A DNA stretch of 64,000 bases, taken from positions 10,354,230 through 10,418,229 of the forward strand of contig JAKZAP010000012.1 in assembly GCA_023053575.1 (NCBI GenBank). Reading direction: 5' to 3'. A program made the translations under genes and the position numbers. The notes under the pieces are model-generated. The model saw only the letters and a program-made list of their open reading frames with translations, had not been told where the DNA came from and made no database searches. The DNA comes from Branchinecta lynchi (lineage: Eukaryota > Arthropoda > Branchiopoda > Anostraca > Branchinectidae). This document shows positions 50,401-62,400 of this stretch, one piece after another. Every line of letters begins with the position of its first letter. Position 1 is the first letter of the stretch.

Positions 50401-53400
50401 TCGGCCCTTTTATCTTTCCTGTCAGCTGACAATTGTCAGTCAGGACGCCGTGAATGATGCTGCGTTTTATTTGTGATGCTTGTCCGTTGAGTCGTTCACC
50501 TGACAAGGCTAAATAAAATGGCTTAAACCGAGACAAGGCAGTAACAAGAAGGCAAGACCGAGACAAGGAGGACTCAAATCGGACGCCACTTTAAATCTCA
50601 AACAGGTTGATAGGGATCCTACAGGCAGACGCTGGGGCTACCGAGCACTAATTGTGGTTCTTGTAGGATAGGGGAACGCCCTCTGACAATGAAGGTCGTT
50701 ATTGAACCTCAATCATCGCTGCTTGACAACATGAACGACCTGCGCATCCGGAACACCTACTGCGACCTCAAGTTCCGATTACCTGACGATATCGAATTGC
50801 CAGTCCACAAGAGCTTCATAGCAGCCCATTCCCAGTACTTTGTCGAGATGCTTCGCAGCGAGCTAACCGATGGACAGGACAACGTTATCAATATAATCAC
50901 TTTCGACAGCGAGACAATGAAAATAGTCATCCAGTACATCTACAGTGGAAGCGTCGAGATCGAGTTTCCAAACGTCGTTCGCGTACTGCAAGCTTTCGAA
51001 CTTATGCAACTTACGGGTAAGCGATCAGCCTTAGCAATCTTCAACGAGTTCAGTTTAATGACACACACAAAATGTGTTTCTTTCACTTTAACTAACTCAC
51101 CCGCCTGTTTTAGAAAGCGCATTAAGCTCGGACTTCCACGTTTTAAGGAAAACAGTATTTAAACGGGGATCAATACTTGGTGAATCAGCCTTAACAGACT
51201 GATTCGGGAATATAAGTAGCCACTGCCAGCAGGGAAAAAAAGACGGGTTCGTGGACTATACTATACCGAGAAAGGGGACACTCTGAATATAGAATGCGAT
51301 AATGTACTGCTTGCTTACCTACCAAATACTAATCAACCCTTGACCAAAGGTCCTTCATTTTCTGCCGTGTAATATGGTATGTAAAATATGTGTATCCCGT
51401 GATGAATTCATGTAAAAATATCCCGTGATGAACTCCCGGCAGAAAACCCCACTTTCCATAATCTACCAGTTTGGAGGCATCTGTTGAAGACACGTTGATG
51501 CTGTACAAGATTGTTGTTTTTGTGTTACTTGTTTGTTAGTTTATGGCAAAAGCTGAATTAAAAAATTAATGATGATAAAAAAAAAGAAAGGAAGGTCACT
51601 GCATGCTCTTAAGCTACAGCATCTAAATTACAGAGCCATGCAAGCCCTTGACGAATGCTTAGCCACCGCCGCAAGTGGTCAACTCGATGATATTGTTGCT
51701 GTCGCCGCTAGCTTCCCCAATCTTCCCCCCACCAATGACAGACTCGCTGAGATCATCTGCAGTCTTGATGAATCCAAGAGGACCACGGTCATGGAGCAGG
51801 CAACAACAGGAACTATGACGAAGGTACCAACTCATGCCGGAAGGAATATCAACGAATTTTTTAGTGACATCTTGGAATGGATGAAGAAAAACTCAGATTC
51901 GGAAGACTTATGGAGATTCTACGCTAGCCTGGACTTCATCGACCTTTACAAGACGAATATCGAACAACCGGGAATGCTTGGTATGAAAGCAGCCATCGCG
52001 GAGTACGACAGCGTGCAACTGCTTCTGAACAAAGTAACCGTGGAAAATTTGGAATAGGGAAAATTGCAGTTGCAAATCTGCCGAGCTTCAAAAGTGAACC
52101 TGTTGAGCTGGGTAGTATGAAATGGAGATTGAATATAGTGACTGGCATTAAACTAATCAAAACAAGGGCGAACGAACGGGTTCTCAACCTGTTCCTGAAT
52201 TGCACACCATATGATAACTGGCATCTCAAAAGCTATAGTTCTGTTGTCGTATTCAACTTTGCGCTGCTCAGATATTCTGGGCCACCAAAGAGAATGGCCA
52301 AAACATATACGTTCACTGAAAACAAGACTACGTTTGGACTACATATGATAAGTTGGAATGAGCTTCTGGACGAGTCGAATGTCTTCGTGGCTGACGGACA
52401 GGTTGAGGTCGAAGCGGGGATCACCATCGAGCACTCCCATCTGGAGTGGAATTAGTATTAGCGCCAAGCCTGATATGTTTATTGTGAATAATGTTTATAA
52501 ATTGTGATAAAAGAGCTTAGCTCAAAATAAATGAAGAATGCTTTCCTAATGATGTAGAAAAAAAGTATTTGCTGGGACAAGTAGGTACTTCAAATTTGTA
52601 ATTAGGTATCAAGTACTTCCAAATTTTTTAGTTACGCATTAAGCACCTGGCAACATATAAACTTCAGTAGTTCTTAAGCTTGAAGAAGGATACATTACTT
52701 TTACTTATACTGAACTGTCGATATTTGGTAATATTTATGAGCGTTCAAGTCGCTGAAAGCGTTATTCCAGACTTTTCTTGGTTGTTCAGTCACAATTCAA
52801 AGGCAAAGTCAGTAAGGAAATTTGAGCGTTTTGACCTCGCAGCCGGTTTTTAAAACAGACTAATAGGACGCGATACTCCTTTTATGTGGATTTTCTCAAC
52901 AAATTCAAGGTGAAAGGGCGAAAATTAGGCAAGGGTCAAGATTCACGTGCATCCTGTGAGAGGGTCCAGATGCCCGAGAACTTCTATATCCCACAGCACT
53001 AAACCGAAGGTCCGATGGACACGGACAGTTAAAATTGGATCGGTCTGGAAGCTTATCTTTTCTGATGAGCTCAACTATCAGCAGCAGTACCAGTTATGGA
53101 AGCTTCGTGTTTTTCACCAAAAACAAAGAGGGCGAGGCTGAAAACAAATTCGAGCGATTTTTCGGCCCTTCTTGGCAAGGGCCCTCTTTGGTTTCAGATT
53201 CGGTTTTTATAGCTTGAGTTGACCTTGAAGGGCCAAAATATCGGTCGAACAGAACCAGCTGACAGATCCGATTAGTTGCAGTCAGTTCGGGCTGAAGGAA
53301 TATTTGGGTTCCGGAAAATTTCGGATTTAAGTATCAAATACCAAGTCAGCAGTCCAGTTTACAGTTTACAATCCTTTATTAAACCTGCCAAATTTTGTAC

Positions 53401-56400
53401 ACGACTCAATATTATTTCCCGAGTATTCTTAAGTACAAGTGCTACTAACTACAAAGTATATTTATTGCCTTTAGTACTTGATACTTAAATCCGGAAATTA
53501 TCAGGGACCCAAATGTTCCTTCAGCCCAAGCTGACCGCGAATCGTACCTGATTGCGCTAAGCGGATACGTCAGATGATCTTATCGGCCCTTCTTGGCAAG
53601 GTTCCTCTTCGGTCCCAGGTCTGCTCTTCTAGGTTGAGTTGACCTTGGTGCCATCACCAAGAAGGACCAAAATACTCTCCATGAGTAAGTAAAAAACACG
53701 CCAGTGCTCCTCAGGAAGCAGGAGTAAACATCTCCGTAACGACTCACACTCAACAGCTCAAGCCCTGTGTCAAACAATCACGGCGATCTTCGGGAGCAGT
53801 TGTGATATCCGAGGTGATACCGCTTCTGGCTCTTCCGCTTGGTACCCGGCAATTTTGCATCGGCAAAGAGAGTTAGTCATCAAGAGTATATTAGACCCGT
53901 AAAATCCACAGAGCTCCCTACCTCGACTAGTCAGTAGATCGAAACAGTAGATCTAGGTCCCATGAGCTCGGTATCTTCGAAGTTTCATCATGATGATGAT
54001 GATGAATTTTATTTACACACTTGAGAAGAGGAAAATAGCGCAGTACAGACACTAATTGGATCTAAAAAATTTTCTTCCTGGATGGAATGCGGAGAAATGG
54101 CCAAGGGCAGAAACGTGAACTCCCTGGGCAATTCAAGACAACTTTGCGTCACTCACATATCTGTGTCACGTAATCGCAGCCCCCCCCCCTCCAACTCCCC
54201 CAGGTTATATTGCTCATATGGCTACTTTCATTGTTACTACTTTCCCAGACCTTGAGCTTTATCCAAGAACGTAAGCTTACCCCAGGAGATTTAGTCAAAA
54301 GAGACTGAGCGGTTAAAGTAATCCTCCCGTGGTCCCTTGCCACGAGCTTTGTCAGCAAGCCCAGTCATACAATCTAAACTGAGCTCGAATCCGGCATCAG
54401 AAGTAGAGTGACGTGACGGACAAACAAGACTGCACAAGCTCGTTTGCACGGAATACTTAGGCTACACAGAGTAAAAGGTAAACGATTTTAATACTAATCT
54501 GCAAAAGTACTAATCATTATCGCAGAGACCGCACTAATCAAATGAAAACGGATATCGGTCACTGTCGGCAGTACTGGCCATTAGGAAGCAAGGCTTCGAC
54601 TCAAAGGTCGCAAAAGCGCTTGGCGAATTTTGAGAGACCGAACAATCAAGAAAGAGTTCACAATAGTTATGGAACGCCGACAATGCGATCACACAAGACA
54701 TGATACTGAAAGAGCTGACACTGGGAGGGAAAACATAACCAGTCATAATGCTGACTATTCTGTTAGAACAATCAATCTTCGAAAACAAGAGCCAAGAGCT
54801 CACATGGCACTTGTTACGAGATCGGAACCTCAATTTAGACTCAGTAGCCTACTGGCGTACACGATTTAACAGTTCTACAACTCAAACTATTCTAATTCGC
54901 GATCAACCGAATTCCAATAAACACCCTCCAATACCCCCAAAGAGCTCCGACACCATCTGGCTCCATGAATTAAGGCCGTAAGGCCGAATGAGTGTACTCC
55001 CCACCACGTTCCATCCCAATCCCTCGACTCTAAGCGTCTCAAAAGTTTTCCGGCACTCCCCTCCACCATCAGACCCGGAGTTGACGTGGAACATCTGAAA
55101 CGGTAGTTCCTTCCACTTGCCAAGAAGTCTTTCTGTTTGGGTCCCTGACACGCCTACCAAGTTTCAACAACCTAGCATATCGTGAACTACTGAACTCGCT
55201 CCATCACTAGAATTCCGGCCCCCTCCCAACTCCTCACAGTGCCCGAACTCAGTCGTACCATGTCAATAACGCACCTAGGACTTGTTTCACCAAGTTTCAT
55301 CCCGATCCCACCAGTCAAAGCGTTTCCCGAGGTTTCCGGTTCCCTGCTCCAGATTCCCCATCCACCCAAGCCTACCAAGTTTTATTGTCCTAGCACATCA
55401 GGAGGTACCGAATTCGCGCAATGACTAGAAATCCGGCCCCCAACTCCCCCACAGTGCCCGAATCCGGCCTTATCATGTCAATGACGTATCTAGAGCTTGT
55501 GCTTGTTCGTCCCACCAAGTTTCATCCCGATCTCTCTACTCTAAGCGTCTCTACTCTAAGCTCCCCCTTCCGACTCCCCCCAATGTCACCGGATCCGGTC
55601 TAGATTTAAATCTTAGACACCAGTCCTTCCATATATTAAGTTGCATCAAGATCCGACCATCCTTTCGTATGTTAAAAATACCTCACTTTTCCTAATTTTT
55701 CCGAATTCCCCCTCCCTCCACTCCACCCGTATGGTCGGATCGAGGAAGCGACTATTTCTAATTTAATCGGGTCCGGTCTCTGATATGCCTGCCAACTTTC
55801 ATCGTCCTAACTTATCTGGAAGTGCCCGAACTAGCAAAACCGGGACAGACAGACCGACTGACGGACAGAAATTGCAATCGCTATATGACACTTGGCCGAA
55901 GGGCAAGTGCCATAAAAACTGGTACGTCAAAACAGCCAAAACCTCGCAGTTTTTCCTGTCATTGTTTTTATATCCTGTTTTTTTGTTGTTTTTTTTACCG
56001 GATACCACGACACTAATGCCTATACCACGAAACTAATGATGAAGTGTGGATGATGAACCTTATTGAAAGTAAGCGTTTTCAAGATTTAAAGAGGCTTGGT
56101 AAGGTTCCTAAAGGTAGCTTTAGCCCACAGAGAGAATTTCTTTTAGTTTAGTTTCATTATTCCGTTTAAGTGTTTTCTTTTTGTTACCATCTTTGCCATG
56201 GCCTCAGGCTTTTTGTGCAATAAATTATTAACCTGATAGCCTAATACATCAACTCGGCCTGCTTTCTTCTTTATCGATGCTTAGATAACCAAATGAAATC
56301 ATTCCTCGATTTCAGAGAAAGAATCGCAGCTTGACACTCCAGTTCCGGTAGTAAAACAGACAATTTTTTTCCGGATTCCTATTACCACTGATTCCCAATG

Positions 56401-59400
56401 CTGCGTTACATGCGACACGATTTTTTCTTTGACGCACGACAGTAACGCAAAATGAAACTGAGCATGTCTACAAAGATGTCCGTTACCTGGCAACATCAGA
56501 ACAACACCAACCTCGAGCCTTTGGAAGAGAGGGCTAACAGAACAACAAGGCTCATCAGACTCAACGGGGGTCACCTCTCGAGGGTTTCTTAGTCCCCTGC
56601 AGTCTGAACTACACTGAAGACCATGAGGACAATCATACTATGGGGAATTTAGTCAAGCCTCAAATGTAACCTAGCTCAAATCGGGTTGAGTGAACGTTTA
56701 TTTAGAACATATTTGTCTTCAACCATCCAACGATAACAATGAGCAAATTTTATGAGCTACTAAGTCTGGCAAGAACACACACTGCAGCTATATACTGAGC
56801 ATGTATACCTGCCACTATATCGACACTCTAATTAATCTTAATGAAATATTCCCCTGTATTAGTCAGAGCCACGTATTAACCCATTCAACCGGGTTGAGAG
56901 GGATGAAAGACAGACGTTTTGGGCTACCAAGATCATATGACCTTTTTTTAGGATAGGGGTTAGACTTCCGACAATGAAGGCTGTAGTCGAACCTCAATCA
57001 TCGCTGCTTGCCAACATGAACGACATGCGCATCCGGAATGCCTACTGCGACCTCAAGTTCCGATTACCCGACGACACCGAGTTTCCAGTTCACAAGAGTT
57101 TCATGGCAGCCCGTTCTCAGTACTTTGCCAAGATGTTCAACAGCGATCTCACCGATGGACAGAGCAACGTCATCAATATAACCACTTTCGACGGCGAGAC
57201 ACTTAACATAGTCATCCAGTATATCTACAGTGGAAGCTTCGAGGTTAAGTTTTCAAACATTCTCGGCGTACTTCACGCTTTTGAACTGATGATCCTTCCG
57301 GGTAAGCAATCACTTCCAAAAATCTTTCTTACAACTTTATAAGACGATCGTGCCTCTTTCACTAGCCTAACTAGGTCATCGCCAATTCCGCAGCAGCTTA
57401 TGCTACTAAATTTGTTGTTTCACAATTGGCGAAGCCAAAATTCCTTCCATGCTCATAATGATCGATCACTGAATTACTAGCAATGGCATAATCTGGGAGT
57501 TCTGAATGCCCGCGTAAAAAAATTGTAATAAGTTAATCGTAAAGAATATTTCGATTTTCTTCTTTCATTTTTTTAAGTTTGTCACCGTTTTATGCGGTAT
57601 GATGGATCCCGACCCCCTCCTCCACCACTTACCCGTTTATGGGAAGCTGGAAAATTTATCAAAGGTTTCATATTCAAATTTGGTAGGCTATACTTGTGGA
57701 CATACCGGATTAGATAGGCCTATGAGTTTTAAGGGGGTCCCCCCACCCTTCCCTTTTCAGGGGCAACTGAGATGGGCGCATTCCGTAACCTTGCCAAGCA
57801 TGAAGGGTATCACGGTGAAATTTGGGGTCTTGAGTCTCCACTGGGTCTAGATGTGTCTTTGCAGCTCTAGGGGCGCCTGGGCCCAGATAGTCCAGTGAGT
57901 TAAAAGTCCTGAACTAACGTCGGGTGTCAAGTTCAAACTTAATGTACTTGTCGGAATTGTGGTTTAGATGTTTCTTTTTGGGGTCCTCTGGACTGGATCT
58001 AGGCTCTTCGTAGACAAGACTTTTTTCTTTTCAAAGAGAATTAGAAAAAAATTTCAAACTTGACATGCAAACTTTACTTTTACACTCCACGTCTGAGCTC
58101 TTGCGCACTTGTAATGTGTGCTCTAGCTCGATACGTGTTGGTGTTGCTATGTAGGAGATGAATGTTTCATGTCTGAAATCTTGAATCCTATCAATGAAGA
58201 GATGGTAGTTTTGTACTGATCAGCAGCTAAAGGTTGAAATAGGATTGACACGCCCAGGCTTTGATCTGGACTTTAAAGCATGAAATCTAAATTGCAGAGG
58301 CCGTGCAAGCCATTGACGATTGCCTAGCCACCGCTGCACATGATCATCTCGATGAAGTCGTTGGTGTCACTGCCAGCTTTCCTAACCTCCCGCTCACCAA
58401 CGCTACCCTCGCTCAGATCATCTGCGAAATTCATGAAACCAGGAGAGCCACGATTATCGAGCAGGCAACAACAGGAACTATGCTGAAGGTCGCAGTCAAC
58501 GCCGGAACCAATATAAACGACTTCTTTAGCGACATAATGGAATGGATGAAGAGAAAAATAGATTCGAAGGACTTTTGGAGAGTATACTCTGCTCTGAACT
58601 TCAAAGACATCTACACGTCGAACATCAAAGAACTGGGAGTGCTTGGTGCAAAAGCAGCCATAGCGGAGTACAACAGCGTCCAACTGCTTCTGGACAAAGT
58701 AACGGACGTGATCGTCAGGGGGCGAATCGGACAAATTTCACTTTGCCATGATGTAGACACGTTGTCGTCTTACGACACTGAATCTGTTGTAGTGGGTAGT
58801 ATGAAGTGGAGCCTGACAGTAAGTAAACAACCCAACAAAACAATGACCGAAGTGAGACTCGGCATTTTCCTTAATTGTACCCCGGAGGAGAACGATCATC
58901 TCGAAAGCTATAATTGTGTTGTCGTGTGCAACTTCGCGCTCACTCGAAGGTCTGGGCCTCCAAAGAGGATGACAATGACACATACCTTCACGGAATGCGA
59001 CGCTAATCAAGGAGTATACATGACAGACTGGGATGAGCTACTAAAGGATTCGAATGCCTTCCTGACATCTGACGGAGAGATTCAGATTGAAGCGGAGATC
59101 ATCATTGAACATTCTGCTCTGGAGTGGAAGTAGTATTATAGTGACATTTCTATTTTGATTAATATTTATAAGCTGACACCACAATAAATGAAGAATAATT
59201 TTCTAATAAATATATTTAAAGCGTGTGGGGCGTTACAGCTTTTGCACCAATGATGACAGTTCTTGCAACCGAAACACACCCCTCAGGACTTTAAACAAGT
59301 AGGTTATCTGGGTCATACGACCCCTTACTGGAAAACCCCTTAATTTCAGATTTCTTTCATGACCTGGACACGGTTCTGGTCATGTTACGTTCTTTTAGAA

Positions 59401-62400
59401 GGAGCAAATAACGAAACCTTATCATCTATTTTGACAATCACATAGAGGGATTGCAAGGAACGCGAACACAAGATAGTGAAATTCTTGCATCCTACAGGGG
59501 TCAATCTTAACCTACAGGGTCAATCTTAAGAGTAAATTAGCAACAGGCTCGTACCATATTTTCTTCGAGTAGGAGGATCTAGTAGGATCTAATCTCTCTG
59601 CGGTGCTAGTGAACTGGCAAGGGAGAAGTTTCGGGACACAATCAAAGCGCTCATTAGGGCTGGGGATTACACAGTCCAAGCAAAGGTCGCTGAGAATGGA
59701 ACGCAGATAGTGTGCTATACAGTAGTGATATAAGGTCTAGGTAGTACCTAGTGACTTAACGACTTGCACTTTTGGTGATAATAAATAAATTGCTTACATG
59801 TTGATGAGGTCCTTCCAAATGATATAAGGCTGTGGCAAGAGTTACAATTGCTATAACACTAAACGTTGCATATCTATACTGCAACAATCTGAAAAGAAGA
59901 TACAAGCTTAAAATCTTTGTTCCACGACATAGACCTACATAGGGACCTGACGACAATACGTAAAGCCTGCTAACACTGAGGAATGTATGGGAGTAAAATA
60001 TGGTGTAATTCGGCGTGCCAGAAAGGCAATTACCCTCTGTTATCCGAGAAATAACAACTACCACTTCAATAGATTCACCACCGCAGCTGGGAATAAATGG
60101 ACATCACCGTTCTTGAGAGCACACGCTATCCTCTATACTTTGCTTTCGGATGTTCTGAATAGAAGTTGACCTTGTACACGAGCAGGTTCAATATGAAATA
60201 ATTACATCTAGGATTAAAGCGTCTGGGGTGCAGATGACTCCTCGAGACTGAAGACTCCTGATCCCATGGCCCGGGTCGCAATGCGTGGTTGGAGGCCAGC
60301 TGATGCGCCCGGTTTTTCTATGTAAATATTTATGGTTGAGTACTAGGCTTGTCTAACAGAACCATGGTACTGCTCCCGTTGCAAACCAAAGGGGAGCAGG
60401 GTTTAACTGGCACATGGGGTAATGTACGGTATAGTACTCTACTGCCCTTCACGGCAAGGGTCCTCGTCAGGCTGTTGAACGCCTCGGTCACGTACTTCAA
60501 CTCTCGTCAGGGCGTTCAACAGCCTGACCATCCGTTTCTAGCCATTGTTTCAATGTGTGTTTCCCAGTCAGCTTAGACTAGCAGTCTACTTCCGCCGAGG
60601 CAGAATCGCTAAGTTAAATGTTATGACGGATTTTGAGAATCTTTATGTTATGACCCTTATAAGGTTTCGCGAAAAGATAACGCTTACAAGACTAATAACA
60701 TGAACATTCTTGACATCAGTCGTAAGATCTAGCGCAAGGAAGCGTATCCATGTGAGAAACCTCATTAAAACTTCTGACCGTATAATATATGCAGTTGACC
60801 AGAGGCGTTACTAGCCAAAATGTTCGGGGGGGGGGGGGCATATTATTTACCGACTGGCTTGGTCAACGACTGCGTTGCAGATAAAAACGACTGACTGGCT
60901 TGGTCAACGACTGCGTTTTATCGACTATTACTGAGAAAAAACGAATGTGTTGACTAAAAATCAGCTGGTTTTTAAAAACAAGAGCTACGAGCTCATATGG
61001 CACTTGTTACGAGTAGGCACGGCTCGGTTATGTCAATGATATATCTAGTGTTTGCTAGGTGTCTTCCCACCAAGTTTCATCTCGATCCCTCCACTCATAG
61101 CATTTTTTCAATATTTCCGGTTGCCCCCTCCAGCTCCCCACAGAAGTCACCGGATCCGGTCCGGATTTTAAGTGGGTCGTCTGAGGCATGAGGTCTTTCC
61201 AGATATCAAGTTTCATCGAGATCCGGTCACCCGTTCAAAAGTTATAAATACCTCAAGATTCCGGATTCCCCCTCCCTCCACTCCCCCACAGTACCCGAAT
61301 CGGCTCGGTTATGTCGATGATGTATCTAGTGTTTGCTAGGTGTCTTTCCACCAAGTTTCATCTCGATCCCTCCACTCATAGCGTTTCCCAAGATTTCCAG
61401 TTGCCCCCTCCAGCCCCCCCCCCCCCCCCCCAAAAAAAAAGTCACTGGATCCGGTCCGGATTTTAAATGGGTTGTCTGAGGCATAAGGTGTTTCCAAATA
61501 TCAAGTTTCATCAAGATCCGATCACCCGTTCCAAAGTTATAAATACCTCAAGATTCGGGATTCCCCCTCTCTCCACTCCCCCCACGGTGCTCAGATTGGG
61601 GAAGTGACTATTTCCAACTTAATCATTTGGAGTCCCTGATACGCCTGCCAAGATTTATCGTCTTAGCTTATGTGGAAGTGCCCAACTAGCAAAACCTGGA
61701 CAGACCGACGGACGGACAGAAATTGCGATCGCTATATGGCACTTGGCCGAAGGGCAAGTGCCATAAAAAACTACTATCTTTAAGAAAAAATCGACTATTC
61801 TTACGAGAGATCGCGGCGCTTCGCGCCGACTCGGCTATTCGCGCCGACTCGGCTATTCGCGCCGACTCGGCTATTTCTTTTTACCGACTGGCCTACAATA
61901 TTCGGGGGGTGGGCGTCCCCCCTCCCCTCCTAGACGTGACGCCCCCTGTCTTGTTTTTGGGATCCCAAAACGTAAGTGGAGGGAATGCTCCCGAAGGGGA
62001 TGCAATATTTTGATGAAACTTGGTGTTAGGATTCTTTGGGTCAAAGGAAAGGTCGAGTTCGTTAGTAGATGGGCTCTGTAGCCCTACATTTAGGGGTGGG
62101 GATTCAGGGGCTAAACAGCTAATGAGATAGTCGATCAAGGGGTAAGAAGACATGCTGAACACGGATATGAAAACCTTTTTCGCCGGACAAGTAGTTCAAC
62201 AGGAATCCGGCCAACACCGGAAAGTTTGTTAAAAGTAAAAGTTTTCTGAAGTTGATTAGAGGTTCGATTTAGGGGTAACAAGACATGCTGAACACTTATG
62301 TGAACATCATTTTCTACCCAGACCCGTAGTTCGCCCGGAAACCTAAAACCGGAAAATATGTTAAAAGCAAAAGTTTTATTTGAAGTTGATGTTCAACTTA

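Noticed and set aside
58324..58734. 136-codon minus-strand frame
   Set aside because: It is the antisense shadow of the well-conserved second exon of BTB-MATH gene 3.
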